Assembly: GCA_009760855.2 (NCBI GenBank)
Contig: WPIO01000006.1
Location: forward strand, 957,501 to 1,021,500
Length of the DNA: 64,000 nt
DNA from: Cristatella mucedo
Lineage: Eukaryota; Bryozoa; Phylactolaemata; Cristatellidae
Direction: 5' to 3'
Position numbers and translations under genes: made by a program. Shown here piece by piece: positions 11,630 through 23,050 of this stretch (within the stretch, counting starts at the first letter, position 1; every line of letters begins with the position of its first letter). A model generated the notes under the pieces. It was not told the origin of the DNA. It ran no database searches and saw only the letters and a program-made list of their open reading frames with translations.

Positions 11630-12569
11630 GTATGTATGGCTGACTTTCTCTTGATCTGGATGCACCAGGGGTAGATGGACCTTAATAGTATATGGCATTC
11701 AAGTCACCCGTTTTCGAAAGGTTTTTGCTTCGATGCTTAGACATTCCCTATCTTACTAATGAGATAGTACCATAAGGTTGGCTCATCAAATTTTACCTCC
11801 CAGATTCACCATTAAATGCTAATCTCGAGGCACCCATTATAAGTGATGTTTATTTTATCTGAGTGTTTTCCTCTCTGGCATCGGGGGGGGGGGCTAGGTT
11901 AAACTGTCTAAGCCGGAGTGACATGATTCTGCAATCTTATCGTCGTGCGTAGCCCATTTTTATATTTTCGTTGCCTTGTGCGTAAGTTGCAGTGTTGAGC
12001 TCGCTTTGAAAGATATATAACTTAAATTTCCTTTTGTATGTTTTTGGGTTTCTATTGCTATTGCGTGTTTCTTACTTATGGTATTTAAGACAAGGTCAGT
12101 CGGAAGGTACAGCCTCGAAATCTTGCCTTTCATTAGGAGAATAGGCAATATTTTATTCAACAGTACTGGAGGTTAATGCCCCCAGTTTGCACAATTGGCT
12201 TACAAGGCAAATCGCAACGTAACCATACTTATATTTTTTCTTGTGAGCTGTGAGATGTGTAGCAAGTAGGGCATTTTTGCTAAAGCAGTAACTTTGCATG
12301 CATTGTTGATTCGCTTACGAAAATAACCTGGTTGACATCAGAGCAACGATTTTCGATGTCGATGTGCAGAACACGTTTTATTTTGATACTATTTAACAAT
12401 AGTCACTCGACACACTGAACTTGTAATCTCATTACTCATCGCAAGACCAGAGGTATTTTCAGTGGTCCTCAATAACTGCATGCGACTAGTTTAATTCATC
12501 AGATTTAGATCAAGAGATCCCAAGCTTAAATCCTGTTCTAAATGATGTTTCTCCCCTTTCACTTTATTG

Positions 12570-12703
12570 CTACCATCTCAGGGTGCAGCGGAGACGGGGC
12601 AGCAGCGCGCGTCCGTCCGTATGCTTGATGATTGTCCTCTTGAAGTAAACCTTGGTGCAGTACGGAGAGGATTCGGTGGGAGGCAGCGCTGCCTGCTCAA
12701 AGA
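12570..12703 (-). CDS. Candidate terminal exon of an unrecognised antisense gene
   Basis: Minus-strand reading frame inside intron 1 of the GM2A-like gene. It begins after an acceptor (ATATCACAG) in phase 1 and reads FEQAALPPTESSPYC...RALLPRL before TAG at 12570-12572. An AATAAA (plus positions 12563-12568) lies just past the stop. Codon third positions favour G/C, unlike the AT-rich flanks. The phase matches candidate exon 14353-14488. No family is recognised. The frame is also open upstream to about 12971 through CAG/CCG-rich sequence, so the exon may be longer. Confidence 0.33.
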
Positions 12704-13353
12704 CTGTGATATCGGCAAGCTCGGACACGAGTAGATGAATTGAGAGGTAAATCGTGTGGACAGCAGCAGTGGTGGCAGCGACAGCAGTGGCGGCATCAGT
12801 AGAGGCACCCACCATGATGGAGGCAGAGACGGGCAAGGGCGGAGGCGGGGGGGGGGCGGAGGCGGGGCTCGAAGGGTTCCGGCAGAGGCAGTGGTGCCAG
12901 CGCTCAGATATGGGCCGGTCACAAGAGCAGCCAGTGAGCTCCGTTCCTCCTTGTGATTTTGAACCTCTCAACCAGGTACTGCTCCTGCAATCGATAGTTT
13001 ATCGGAATCAAACTAAACCCTCTCTCGGGAGAATGCCGTTACAACAAGTGGCGCCATCCCTGTGGCGGGCTAAGCTAAGAAAAACCCATGCTTTGCCCAA
13101 AAAATACTGTCACCGGATCAGTGATTAGGTAGAAATATGTCCTCATCTGGGAATGAAGCAGAGGAAATTTCATTATAATTGGTGCTGCGAAAATGGCTCC
13201 ACAATAATTATTTATTTGCTGTGACTCCTTCAGCTCGACTTTGGCGATCAAACTGTTGTATCTCACTGTCTCTGCTCTCAGTCATCATAGTAGATGAAAG
13301 CTGCACTCGTTTTCAAGCTAATGTTCGCAACTTAAAGGACTTCGCTTTTCCAG

Positions 13354-13588
13354 GACCGGCCGATGCGCAGATACGATTCAAAAACATGGACGTGACACCG
13401 ATGCCATTCCGTATTCCTGGCAAGATCAAGTTTACACTTGATACTTTCACCACTGCCCCTATTGGAAATGCGGCACTCGACGTTAAGATTGCCAAAGGAC
13501 AACTCAGCGGAAGATTCTGGTGGGACATGCCTTGCTCCAAGATAACGACATCGATCAATAACCTTGGTACCATCTATTTCGGCAGCTG
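13354..13588 (+). CDS. GM2A: GM2 activator-like protein, exon 2
   Basis: The acceptor follows TTCGCTTTTCCAG and restores frame from exon 1 (phase 1), giving QDC-GPADAQI. It encodes the first half of the beta-cup (residues 26-103), with a PxxIPGKI-type strand and the WWDMPC segment (Cys86). It ends in phase 2 at a GTGCGT donor. An alternative acceptor at 13282 is also in phase but would insert about 24 residues that the family lacks, so it is less likely. Confidence 0.85.
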
Positions 13589-14094
13589 GTGCGTATCCGT
13601 GTCAACTTTTCATCTAGCCTTATTTCACTTGCAAGTCAGACAAACTATCGAGCTGGTAGTTTTGAAATATTTTTTTTAGCTGATCATGGTCAGCTGGACT
13701 TAATGCGATTGAGGGACATTACTAAACACTTTGGCAATTATATGTGAATTAGCTCAGCCTTGACCTCTGGTGAATTTTTTAATCGTCTTTTGCCATTGCT
13801 ATATGAAGCATGCACATATTACGTTGATATGGCATCTTGGGTTTCATAAATGTATTGAAACTAGAAAACTGGAGAAAAAATATTTTGAGCTTGTGATGAA
13901 TTGAAGCTGGCACAATATTAAGCGGTCTCTGCTGACCTGCTACAAGCAGATCTTGTACGTCGAGTAATCTCCATCAAAAATTGTGCGAGGAGGCATATTC
14001 ATACCTTAGGAGGAATTTGCATCGTAAATTTTTTCCGCTGCGAAAATTGTATGGAATATAACCACTCACATTTAGGGGCATTGAGTTTGGTTTT

Positions 14095-14190
14095 ACAATA
14101 TAGAGGTCTATACGACTGCTGCAGGACTGGAATCCACGACTTGTATCATGAAGTACGAGCACCTTACCCGTGGGCAAAGACCCAGAGGCT
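14095..14190 (-). mobile_element. tRNA-like SINE-3 fragment
   Basis: Minus-orientation B-box region (CTGCAGGACTGGAATCC) and GCACCTTACCCGTGGGCAAAG, matching the copy near 29600. Confidence 0.4.
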
Positions 14191-14352
14191 TTAAATATGC
14201 TATCGGAGCTGACGCGTGAGCGAGAATATATTCACATTGAAGCATCTGCCAATTTAAACAAATTCATAGAGCGTAAATAAGCTACCGCATTTCCCAATAC
14301 TATTACAATCCTCACACCTTCCAACATGTTGACTCGTTGTTAGAGTAAATAC

Positions 14353-14488
14353 CTTTGATGCAACTAATGCTGCTTGAGTCTTCCTGTAGGTTCTTGTCGT
14401 CTATCAGCAGAGACTGATTTAAATTCAGATTTTGAAGTTGACTGTACCCTTCTTTAGTGCTACTTTCATATTCTCGCTTTTCTGAAGA
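14353..14488 (-). CDS. Candidate internal exon of the antisense gene
   Basis: Minus-strand frame of 45 codons (SSEKREYESSTKEGYSQ...DSSSISCIK) between an acceptor (CTCAACCAG, phase 0) and a donor (AAAG|GTATTT, phase 1). It lies in intron 2 of the plus-strand GM2A-like gene. It splices in frame to 12570-12703. No domain is recognised; the composition is polar and Ser/Glu-rich. Confidence 0.3.
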
Positions 14489-14513
14489 CTGGTTGAGATA
14501 CAAATGCACTTAC

Positions 14514-14574
14514 TTTGTATTGCGGCACTTTCAAAGGAACCCACGTAAATTCCCAGCACAAACTATGAAAACCA
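14514..14574 (-). CDS. Candidate exon upstream in the antisense gene
   Basis: A 61-nt minus-strand stretch between a good acceptor (TATTCTACAG, phase 2) and a strong donor (GTAAGTGC) encodes SLCWEFTWVPLKVPQYK. Joining to 14353-14488 keeps frame, but the implied intron (14489-14513) is only 25 nt, far below usual animal minima. Either the exon is spurious or the intron is exceptional. Confidence 0.18.
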
Positions 14575-14899
14575 CTGTAGAATATCGATTCGAATATAAA
14601 AATTCACCTTCAAATAGAAAAGCTGCAAAATTATTTGAGCTGCTGGTAGCAATCCTTTTATGACACCCTACAGCTCCAACTTGTGTTCATCATTCTAAAG
14701 ACACACTCATCAGTATGCAGATGGAAAATGTCTTGTCGACGATAGTCAGTTTGGCTTCTAGCAACTAGTTGGATTAAGCTGTATTAGCATGCTAAGTAAC
14801 GCCACTTATTCTCAGCCGTTGCTAATAGCTTTAAATGTGCTACAGAGTGGGCTCACGAGCTATCTCGCTGCATTCAAAAGTATTTTTTTTACCTTACAG

Positions 14900-15086
14900 T
14901 CAGTACAGCAACGCTTGCGACTTTCCCATCATCAAGGATTGGACTGCAAATAACAAGTGCCCTGATTTCTTTGCCGCCAGAAATATTCCATGTCAGTGTC
15001 CGCTCCCGGCCACCGCTCTACAGGCAACCAGCGAGGAGATTGACCTAACGGAAATAGCCAAGTACGCTCCGGACTGGCTCGTTGCG
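14900..15086 (+). CDS. GM2A: GM2 activator-like protein, exon 3
   Basis: The acceptor follows a T-rich tract ending in CTTACAG. The join to exon 2 recreates the family GSC motif (Cys104) across the junction, strong support for the splice model. It carries Cys110, Cys124 and the PCQCP motif (Cys135/Cys137), the hydrophobic-loop region, and ends APDWLVA in phase 0 at a strong GTAAGT donor. Confidence 0.88.
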
Positions 15087-15170
15087 GTAAGTGCTGACTA
15101 CTGCTGTGCTTCAGACCTTTAGACTTAACGATGCAAAGTTCGTTTGTGGTTTGGAAACGATTGAGCGCTT

Positions 15171-15172
15171 CT

Positions 15173-15216
<44 letters not shown>
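15171..15216. repeat. (GA)n
   Basis: Short GA array just inside GM2A-like intron 3. Confidence 0.95.
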
Positions 15217-15218
<2 letters not shown>

Positions 15219-16714
15219 TGTGCGCCGTTCCATTCATGGGTGATTGCTACAGAGCGACGGAGCTGACAAGTGCCTCAAGTCAACGCGATTAGCTCAGCAG
15301 GGTGGAGTCTGGGCTGCTTCACTAGTTGTAGTTAGGTCCGGTATTAGTAGCATCTCACCATTGCACAGGACCTAGAATATGAGCTTCCGACTTGACATAC
15401 TTGGTATTCAAGGCTTTAAGCATACTGCACGACGCATTTTAAGTAAGATTGAACTTTGACTCGATTTTTCGTAGCTTTCTATAAGCTATCACAGATGTCA
15501 TCCAACACGAAACATAAAAGAATATGGGCAGAGAAGCTCGGCGTTGTGGACTTCCAGCCAAGATTACTACTAAAATTCAAGGATTCTTCACTTATTGCAT
15601 ACATGCCAGACCATATTCAGTTCTCATGCATAGAATCAGACAGGAAAGTGTTAACCTAACTTCCTGAAAAGTTAAAACTGTTGAACTAGTCGTAACTTCT
15701 ATGGCATGAGGTGGATGCCGTAGCTCACCTGGCAGAAAAGTGATTGAAATACAGGCCCATAATAAATCGCTTGCAATAAGAATTAGTTAGTAACTTCATT
15801 AATCGAAAAAATGTAAATGCATTAAGGTAAAATGGTAAATGATTAGCTAGACTTTTCTTTTAACAAAACCGATTAATGTGAAAGTGACCTACTAAAACCA
15901 TTTTTTAAATTTTGTTAAATAAATAGAAAAATGTTATCCAAGGAAAATAACACGATTTTTTTAAAACGACAAGAGCATCACATTAGTCTTTTAGGGAGTA
16001 GATGCCTAAGCCATAGCTGCCTGGTCTGCTGATAAAAAAGGCAGCTGCAGATGCAAACTTACATTCCGGACAGCAACTAAGTAGCAGCTGATTCTATTCC
16101 AGGTCAAGTAAATTTCCCATTCAGAAGATTATTTAGAACCCAGCGTGAAACTGAATTGTATGCTGTAGTATTTGGGCGTATTATTAAATGATTCATGTAT
16201 TAATGATCCCTATATATAATATTTATGCGACTTTAATCGCGATTTTGGATTACAAAGGGTACTACCACTCTAGCGAAGGTAACGGTGTGACGCATTCAAT
16301 GATATTTAACATAGCCAATGATCTGACTGAAATCTAATTACCTGGATAGGTGGTATTTAAATTAGTGGCCAGTGCTCAATGAAGACAATTCGCACTTCAT
16401 CAAGAAGCGAGCACAAAACTCAGCCGCGGGTTGCTTAATAAATTACCAGAAGGTTTGGGAAGTATCTAGCAAGCTTAAACTCGTCTGCTTGAACTGAAAT
16501 CGGCCCATCTGAATAATGAACGTTTTCTCTTTTATAGTAGCAGGATGAAAAAGGCTGCAACGGCGAGCCAAAATACTAATATGCGGTCATGTTCAAAACA
16601 ACGTGAGGCAGGCAGGGGGACCTTCAAATACCTTAAGAGTTGCGGTCGGGGTGCGCTTTTAAGGAAATTAGCCGCAGGCATCAAGGAGCCGCCCCTGGAT
16701 GGGCCTTCGCCCAG

Positions 16715-16865
16715 GATGAGAGCGGCTCACTCTTCACGACCCGACGTGGTCGGCAGTTGCCGAGTCCGGAAGTTAGCGACGACGCTTTGCTTTCCCCTGC
16801 AAGCGGTGGCAATGTCCGTTAAGGCTCTGCTGTAGCTATAGAAACGAGGCTGTTAAACCAGCTAA
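16715..16865 (+). mobile_element. SINE-1, degraded
   Basis: Recognisable 3' half (TGCAAGCGGTGGCAATGTCC, ACGAGGCTGTTAAACCAGC). Confidence 0.5.
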
Positions 16866-16989
16866 CTTTCACTTGACTTTTATCTTACGCACAATCTTGG
16901 CTGACTAAAGAACGCGATACTCACATAATGCTTTATGGTGGTCGCTGAATTCTATTTCAAAGACAGTGACCACGTGGACATTATGCATC

Positions 16990-17155
16990 GGTGGTCACTC
17001 TCCGCGCGAGCGACCTCGGTCCCGAGATAGCGGGTTCGAATCCTCCGCTGGGCGATCCTTTGTTGCCACTGCAAGCGGTGGCAGCGGTGGCCTTTGAGGC
17101 TCTTCAGCCGCTAGACAAAAGAAGCTGCTAAATCAGCAAGTATTTTAGTTTTATT
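16990..17155 (+). mobile_element. SINE-1 copy
   Basis: tRNA-like head with CGACCTCGGTCCCGAG, B box GGGTTCGAATCC, GGGCGATCCTTT and the tail end CTGCTAAATCAGC. Confidence 0.75.
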
Positions 17156-17464
17156 ATTAGACCAGCCTGCCAATAACAACAAATATAGGGGAGGCCGGAG
17201 CGATGGCATTCACCACCTCAACGCGAGACGATGCGGTGATAGTCATTCATTTCCTGCGACATTCATTCACGATGAGTCGTAGTTATTCATTTTTCCTGCG
17301 TCTAGCAAAACACCTCAGAGCTCTGAACCTGGCTTTCCAACAAAACTAAAGTGAATTAATCAGTCGCAAGAATAGTTGACCTTCAGACAATTGGCTTACT
17401 TTTTTACCAATAGACACCTAAAAACTAACAGTATTCGCTACGTTTTGCTGAATGTCTATAGTTG

Positions 17465-17830
17465 CAATGTAATGTAATGTATCTCCGTCTGTAACTCCAC
17501 AAAGTCATAAAGACTACGTGGGTGTTACGCAGGAGAGTTTTGTGTAGCGCACTCACAGCATAAGCGGCTTTCGGTAGCCAACAGACTTTGCCTCACGCAA
17601 CAAAGAGAAAGTGGGAAGCATAGTAGAGCTCTGGAGAGCAGTTTAGGCAGTGATTTATATGCAAGTAGCAGCTCAGCACCGTTGAAAATTATGAGCCATA
17701 GTCGGCAGCAGGAGAGTAGTTGTCGTTGCGTAAGAATTGAGGAAGCGAGTTCCACATTCTAGGACCTGCAGAGCTAAAGCTTCTGTCGCCAACGGGATTA
17801 AGCGGACGAACGAATTTAGGAATCCGTGAA
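17465..17830 (-). repeat. Repeat family B copy
   Basis: Minus orientation: an ATGTA-rich tail, then CTCCGTCTGTAACTCCACAA and 250 bases that match the reverse complement of 19755-20037 closely. Probably the 3' end of a second non-LTR family with an (ACATT)n tail. Confidence 0.6.
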
Positions 17831-18564
17831 ACGAATTACTTTACTCTTAGTTAGCCTAGCTTCAAACTGCGCTCCATAATCCTTGGATTACCAAAATATT
17901 AATTTGACAACAAAACACCGGTTGCGATCGTGCGCCACTCATTATAGACTCCCTTTTTCGCAAACAACTAACTTGAAAGCTCTGATTCGAACTTTCTCTC
18001 CCCGCACTCACTTGTCGCACCAGCCTGAAAAGTAGCGTGCATCAGTTCTTATGAGCCTAGAAATGGGCACTGCCGACGGAAAATATTATAAGAAGGCAGC
18101 TTTATCCGACCGTGCTCGGCAGGCCATTAGTAAAGAAAGATAGACCTGAGAGTTCCAAATTGAAACTTACCAAATGAACTCTCAATGTCATCGGCTTGCG
18201 ATTAATCCACCGCGAATTCCAAGCAGCATTCTGGTGCCCTGCTGTTCGGACATATTTCGGCAACATTTAATGGCAAAAACGTATGCGTATTTTCAGCGAT
18301 TAAAGTCACTCCTTTTCCCTTCGTACGCTGTATTTCCTAACTATGACCACCTCAATCCTGCTTTGTGAAATTGATGCGTATATCCCAAATTTTTTAAGAT
18401 CTACATAATGGGATGGGACACTTTTCTTTTACGCTGGCTCGCCGGTCAAACTTTACACGAAATCAAATAAGCTGGCCTCTTTTACTGATCTAGCAAGATG
18501 TATCGCTACAGGCAATGATGTGTACCGAGTACTCCATACTTTGCGCTAAATCGTTTAGTTGTAT

Positions 18565-19192
18565 TGCTGCATTTGTAACGAGTCGATGATTTTGGAAATT
18601 TACCGTTAGCTAGGCTTGTCTGTCGCATTACACCACTTCTTGCCGACCGGCACTGGCTCCCAGTCAAGCAACGCATTGGCTTCAAGGTTCTGTCACTCAC
18701 TTTTAGGTCCATTCATTCTTTGGCTCCAGCCTACCTACCAGACCTATTCCACCATCACGCTAAGCATCGGACCATCCGCTCCTCGGAGCCAAATCGTTTA
18801 CCAATATCTCGCACGAACCTCAAATCCTCTGGTGACCGTGCCTTTAGCTCGTATGCTCCCAAAGCCTGGAACTCACTTCCTACTGGCCTCACGAATTTCC
18901 CTGACCTTTCGACATTTACAAAAAAGCTAAAACATGAACCTAGTTATCATGGCATTCTGTGGGTTCTTATGATTCGTCATTTTTGTGCTTGTACATGCTG
19001 GCACTGAGCATGCTTCCGTTCACCATATTGGCTTGCTGATCCTGTGCATGTACCTTTAATTATTTTATGCTTTTGGACTATGAGCATGCTACTACTAACA
19101 ATTCGACCATGCTTCCTTTGCAGCATGCATAAAGTGTCTAGAAAGATATTTAGTTCTCTGAGGACGCTATACAAATGTATTACTAGTATTAC
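18565..19192 (+). mobile_element. LINE 3' end
   Basis: Contains the post-RT region in broken frames (LPDLFHHHAKHRT, SYAPKAWNSLPTGL) and the 3' UTR and tail. It lies in intron 3 of the GM2A-like gene. Confidence 0.75.
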
Positions 19193-19348
19193 CTATTTAA
19201 TTTATGTAAAGTTGCTAGTTACACATCACTTAGAGTCTGTTTTCTTTTATAAGTTCTATTCTGAAAAATATTAAGGTCTCTATGTTCCGTGAGTTCATGC
19301 AGCTAATATCGGCATTGGCATAATGTACCTTTACTTGATAAATAACTA

Positions 19349-19378
19349 TATATATATATATATATATATACATATATA
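19349..19378. repeat. (TA)n
   Basis: Short TA array. Confidence 0.9.
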
Positions 19379-19567
19379 TTTGACTGTTTGCTGCAACATT
19401 TTATGAAATTTTGGCAGAGGTAAAAGCGGGTAAATGAGTTTCTCGCAGCTTTCTCTGCACCCCACAATACTAATACATGTAGTATTATAATTACGGAACA
19501 AGTGAGAGTAAGCGATTTTGCATCAGTAATTTTACCAGAGCTTCATATCTTAGGTATATATACGAGC

Positions 19568-19680
19568 TAACTGGGTCATGGTACAGGAGTTCGGACCTAA
19601 CACATCATAACCCGCATTGTGGGTTCGAGTCCTTCAGCCGGCAATCCCTTAGCGCCCATTGCAGGCAGGTTTATATACTT
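19568..19680 (+). mobile_element. SINE-1-like fragment
   Basis: tRNA-like B box TGTGGGTTCGAGTCC and GGCAATCCCTTAGCGCC; it runs into a TA array. Confidence 0.45.
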
Positions 19681-19685
19681 TACAC

Positions 19686-19688
<3 letters not shown>

Positions 19689-19752
<64 letters not shown>
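19689..19752. repeat. (TA)n
   Basis: 64 bases of TA. Confidence 0.95.
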
Positions 19753-19754
<2 letters not shown>

Positions 19755-19756
<2 letters not shown>

Positions 19757-20037
19757 TATTACGCAACGACAACTACTCTCCTACTGCCGACTCTGGCTCA
19801 TCCTTTTCAGCGGTCCTGAGCTGCTACTTTCATGCTACTCACTAGCTCAACTGCTCTCCTGACTCTGCTTCCCACTTTCTCTTTGTTGCGTGAGACGAAG
19901 TCTGTTGGCTACCGAATGCGTGTACCGAATGCCGCTTAGGCTGTGAGTGCGCTATACAAAACTTTCCTGCATAACACCCACATGGTCTGTATGACCTTGT
20001 GGAGTTACAGACGGAGATACACTACATTACATACAAG
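19755..20037 (+). repeat. Repeat family B copy
   Basis: Plus-orientation copy with tail GAGATACACTACATTACATA. Bounded on both sides by TA arrays. Confidence 0.6.
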
Positions 20038-20040
20038 TAA

Positions 20041-20041
20041 G

Positions 20042-20133
<92 letters not shown>
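20041..20133. repeat. (TA)n
   Basis: About 93 bases of TA with one GTA interruption. Confidence 0.95.
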
Positions 20134-20135
<2 letters not shown>

Positions 20136-20637
20136 TATATAGGCAGGTATTACCACTGAATTTACCTAATATGTGTCTTTATCGATTTTTAATCGCGTTG
20201 ATAATGTATGCGAGTATGTGCGTGCAAATGCATGGGCGCGCTTGGTTGAATGTGCTTGTGTATAGGTGTGTTTTTGTTACGACCATATTTTTCGCTGGTT
20301 TTCTCAACATTTCCTAATGTAGTGACTGATTCTGTTAGTTTCAGCCTTAGTTTTTTATAACTAAATTATGGAGTTCCTATAATTGAAAATAGCCCTAATT
20401 ACTTTTAATATTTATGATTCAAGAGGCTCGCATGACCATGCAACATTGACTAATTTTACACTGCTGCTGGTATAGCAACCAAGAAAATGTCATGACATGC
20501 AGTACAGCTTCAAGAAAAGGCTAAAATAGGTCGATAGGATTCCGAATTATATTTCTCGCAGCAGCATCGATATTCATGTTTGTCCCTTTTCCAGAAGTTT
20601 GATTGATGTTATCAGAGGTATCATGTTATTTCTGTAG

Positions 20638-20769
20638 GGTGACTACAGTCTTGATGCCAGCCTGAGGGACGGAGCCAAAGTTATCGGCTGCGTGAAGCTG
20701 AAACTGTCGATATCCGACATAAAGCCGTGCCCTGATGTTCTGGCAAAGGTTAACGCATGTCCGAAATAA
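20638..20769 (+). CDS. GM2A: GM2 activator-like protein, exon 4 (C-terminus)
   Basis: The acceptor is TTTCTGTAG. The exon begins GDYSLDASL and contains VIGCVKLKLSI, the equivalent of the last GM2A strand with Cys184. A short tail with two extra cysteines (197, 207) precedes TAA; mammalian GM2A ends soon after this strand, so the tail is an extension. Intron 3 is about 5.55 kb and contains LINE, SINE and TA-repeat insertions. Confidence 0.85.
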   Translation, partial: GDYSLDASLRDGAKVIGCVKLKLSISDIKPCPDVLAKVNACPK

Positions 20770-20791
20770 AACAGAACTGGTAGAAAATAAA
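20765..20791 (+). promoter_or_regulatory. Poly(A) signals of the GM2A-like gene
   Basis: AATAAA at 20765-20770 overlaps the stop codon and a second AATAAA lies at 20786-20791. Together they suggest a very short 3' UTR. Confidence 0.55.
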
Positions 20792-20799
20792 GAACTTTG

Positions 20800-21660
20800 T
20801 ATCCATGATTCTGCCATGTTCGCTTTCGCGTGCTTTCACTTTCACGTTTATTTCAAAACATCCTGTCAATAATACAAGCATAAAGAATATTTGAAATCTA
20901 TCGCTCATTATCGTTTGATTTGCGTTAATCTTGAAGAAAATGACATGAGTAAATATGATTATGTCATTCACTAGATTTCATATGCATTTTCGATCTATTT
21001 TGTCTGTTTAAGTTAATTACGATGCAACGGTGGGTGTACCTAGTACATCCCATGATATGCGATTAGTTGCCGTATCTATTTGGCTCACTGCTCCTGCGGA
21101 GCTAACTTCACACACGAGGCGCTTGAGTTGCTAAAAACAATATTGAGATCAATAACGTACAATAATTACCAGGTAGGGTTCAGTAGCTTACCTCTATGCA
21201 TACTAATTTATGAGGTGTCTGCAGCAAAAAAAAGGTAGACCTATTAGAGTTGTTGAGTTAAATAAACCATTGAACAAAGTAGAAACTCTATAGCTCAAAT
21301 TTAAGATGGATTAAAATAATGAACAATGCCGATTCACTAAGCGCAAGCAAAAGAGAAAAGTGCTCTGAAAGAGCGTAGCCGCGCCACCAGAGGCAGAGAC
21401 AAGGAGTCCCGCCAATAGGGAAGGCAAGACCCGCAGGAATTTTATGTAGCCGTATTTGCGAAGCCCGCAAGTAATGAAAAATGTGTTGCGTGCAACCATA
21501 TTTTTTGGCTTTTGGTCTGACATGTCTCATTTTCACCGAAAAGAACAAGACCAGTCGGCTAATCATAACACGAGATTCGCCAGCAATGTTATTCGATGGT
21601 CCTTTAGGTCACTTTGGTCACCCAAAGTAAGCTCGGTGTTAGTCGCAACCTTTATGGAGC
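20800..21660. other. No feature seen
   Basis: AT-rich sequence between the GM2A-like gene and the CT array; minus-strand frames here were not convincing. Confidence 0.4.
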
Positions 21661-21673
21661 CTTCTGGAATGCA

Positions 21674-21986
<313 letters not shown>

Positions 21987-22105
21987 ACTTTCTTCACTTC
22001 ACTTTTCTTCTCTTCTCTCTGTGTCCACTGTGATTTCTCACACACTGTACTAAATAGTTGGTATTAAACAACAATTATATCTGGAGTACTGATTTATAAA
22101 CATAT

Positions 22106-22149
22106 GCATATATATATATATATACATATATATATAGAGAGAGAGAGAG
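22106..22149. repeat. (TA)n then (GA)n
   Basis: Compound microsatellite. Confidence 0.9.
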
Positions 22150-22244
22150 TATACGTGTGTGTATAGGTAAGTGTATCTGCCGAAAATCCCCATAAGTCAT
22201 CCTTGACAAGCCCCCGCGGCAGCAACGCCATACTCCCGTTTCAG

Positions 22245-22505
22245 GAGCATTGATAATAATGCATTTGATATACCGCCCTCAGTTAACTCAATCTCTTTCT
22301 AGGCACTTTACATTTGCTGCAAAGAAAGCACGATCGAATGGTCAGTGGTAGCATGCTCAATTAAAAAAAACAGGAAAACCATGGTTATGGGTGACACACA
22401 CAGGTTCAGCATGCAAGTTTGGTTAGTGGCTGCATGCACAGTGTCAGCACGCATAAGCACATAAAAGACGAATCACAGGGACCCACTATATGCTATCATA
22501 GATCG
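22245..22505 (-). mobile_element. LINE 3' UTR fragment
   Basis: Family tail plus the CATGC-rich 3' UTR and end of the frame, in minus orientation. Confidence 0.7.
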
Positions 22506-23050
22506 ATCGATCATGTGGTTTCGGGGCTGGAAATTTCTTCCGAGACGCGTGGTTTTTCAGATATTCAACTGTGTGCACGCTATCGTTCCAGTTTATCGCC
22601 CGGCGAGTTTCGTTCCTGAGTCGCCAGCCGCGAGAGCCGCCAGTCGCGTACTACCGAAACCGCGTCAAACTTATCCCGCGGCCAGTGACGAAATGACGAT
22701 TAACTAAGCATTAAATAAATGTATACGGAATTGCATAGCCAAGCTACGAAAAGTTTCAACAGGGCTGTATATCCCCGAGTACTAGACCGGCAAACACCGC
22801 GGTCGCAGTCGGTTTTCAACCCATTCCGTTGGATCCGCTAGGGGCCTTTTTGCGACCTTGACCGACACTATGGTAACAAGCCCCAGTCCGTCGCATCCGG
22901 TCAGCCAACTACCGCATGCGCTAATAGGGAAGCCAGCAAGCCGACATCGACACCGAGGAGCTGCGGGGCGGACCGCGTCATCCGGATCTCGTACAACGCT
23001 GGTTTATATTCTCCACGTGTGTGAAGCCACTCTGTAGCGCAGGAGTAGAG

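Noticed and set aside
22540-22700. Plus frame at 22513-22707 upstream of the VWA gene
   Set aside because: No domain and no in-phase splice path into exon 1; possibly 5' flank.
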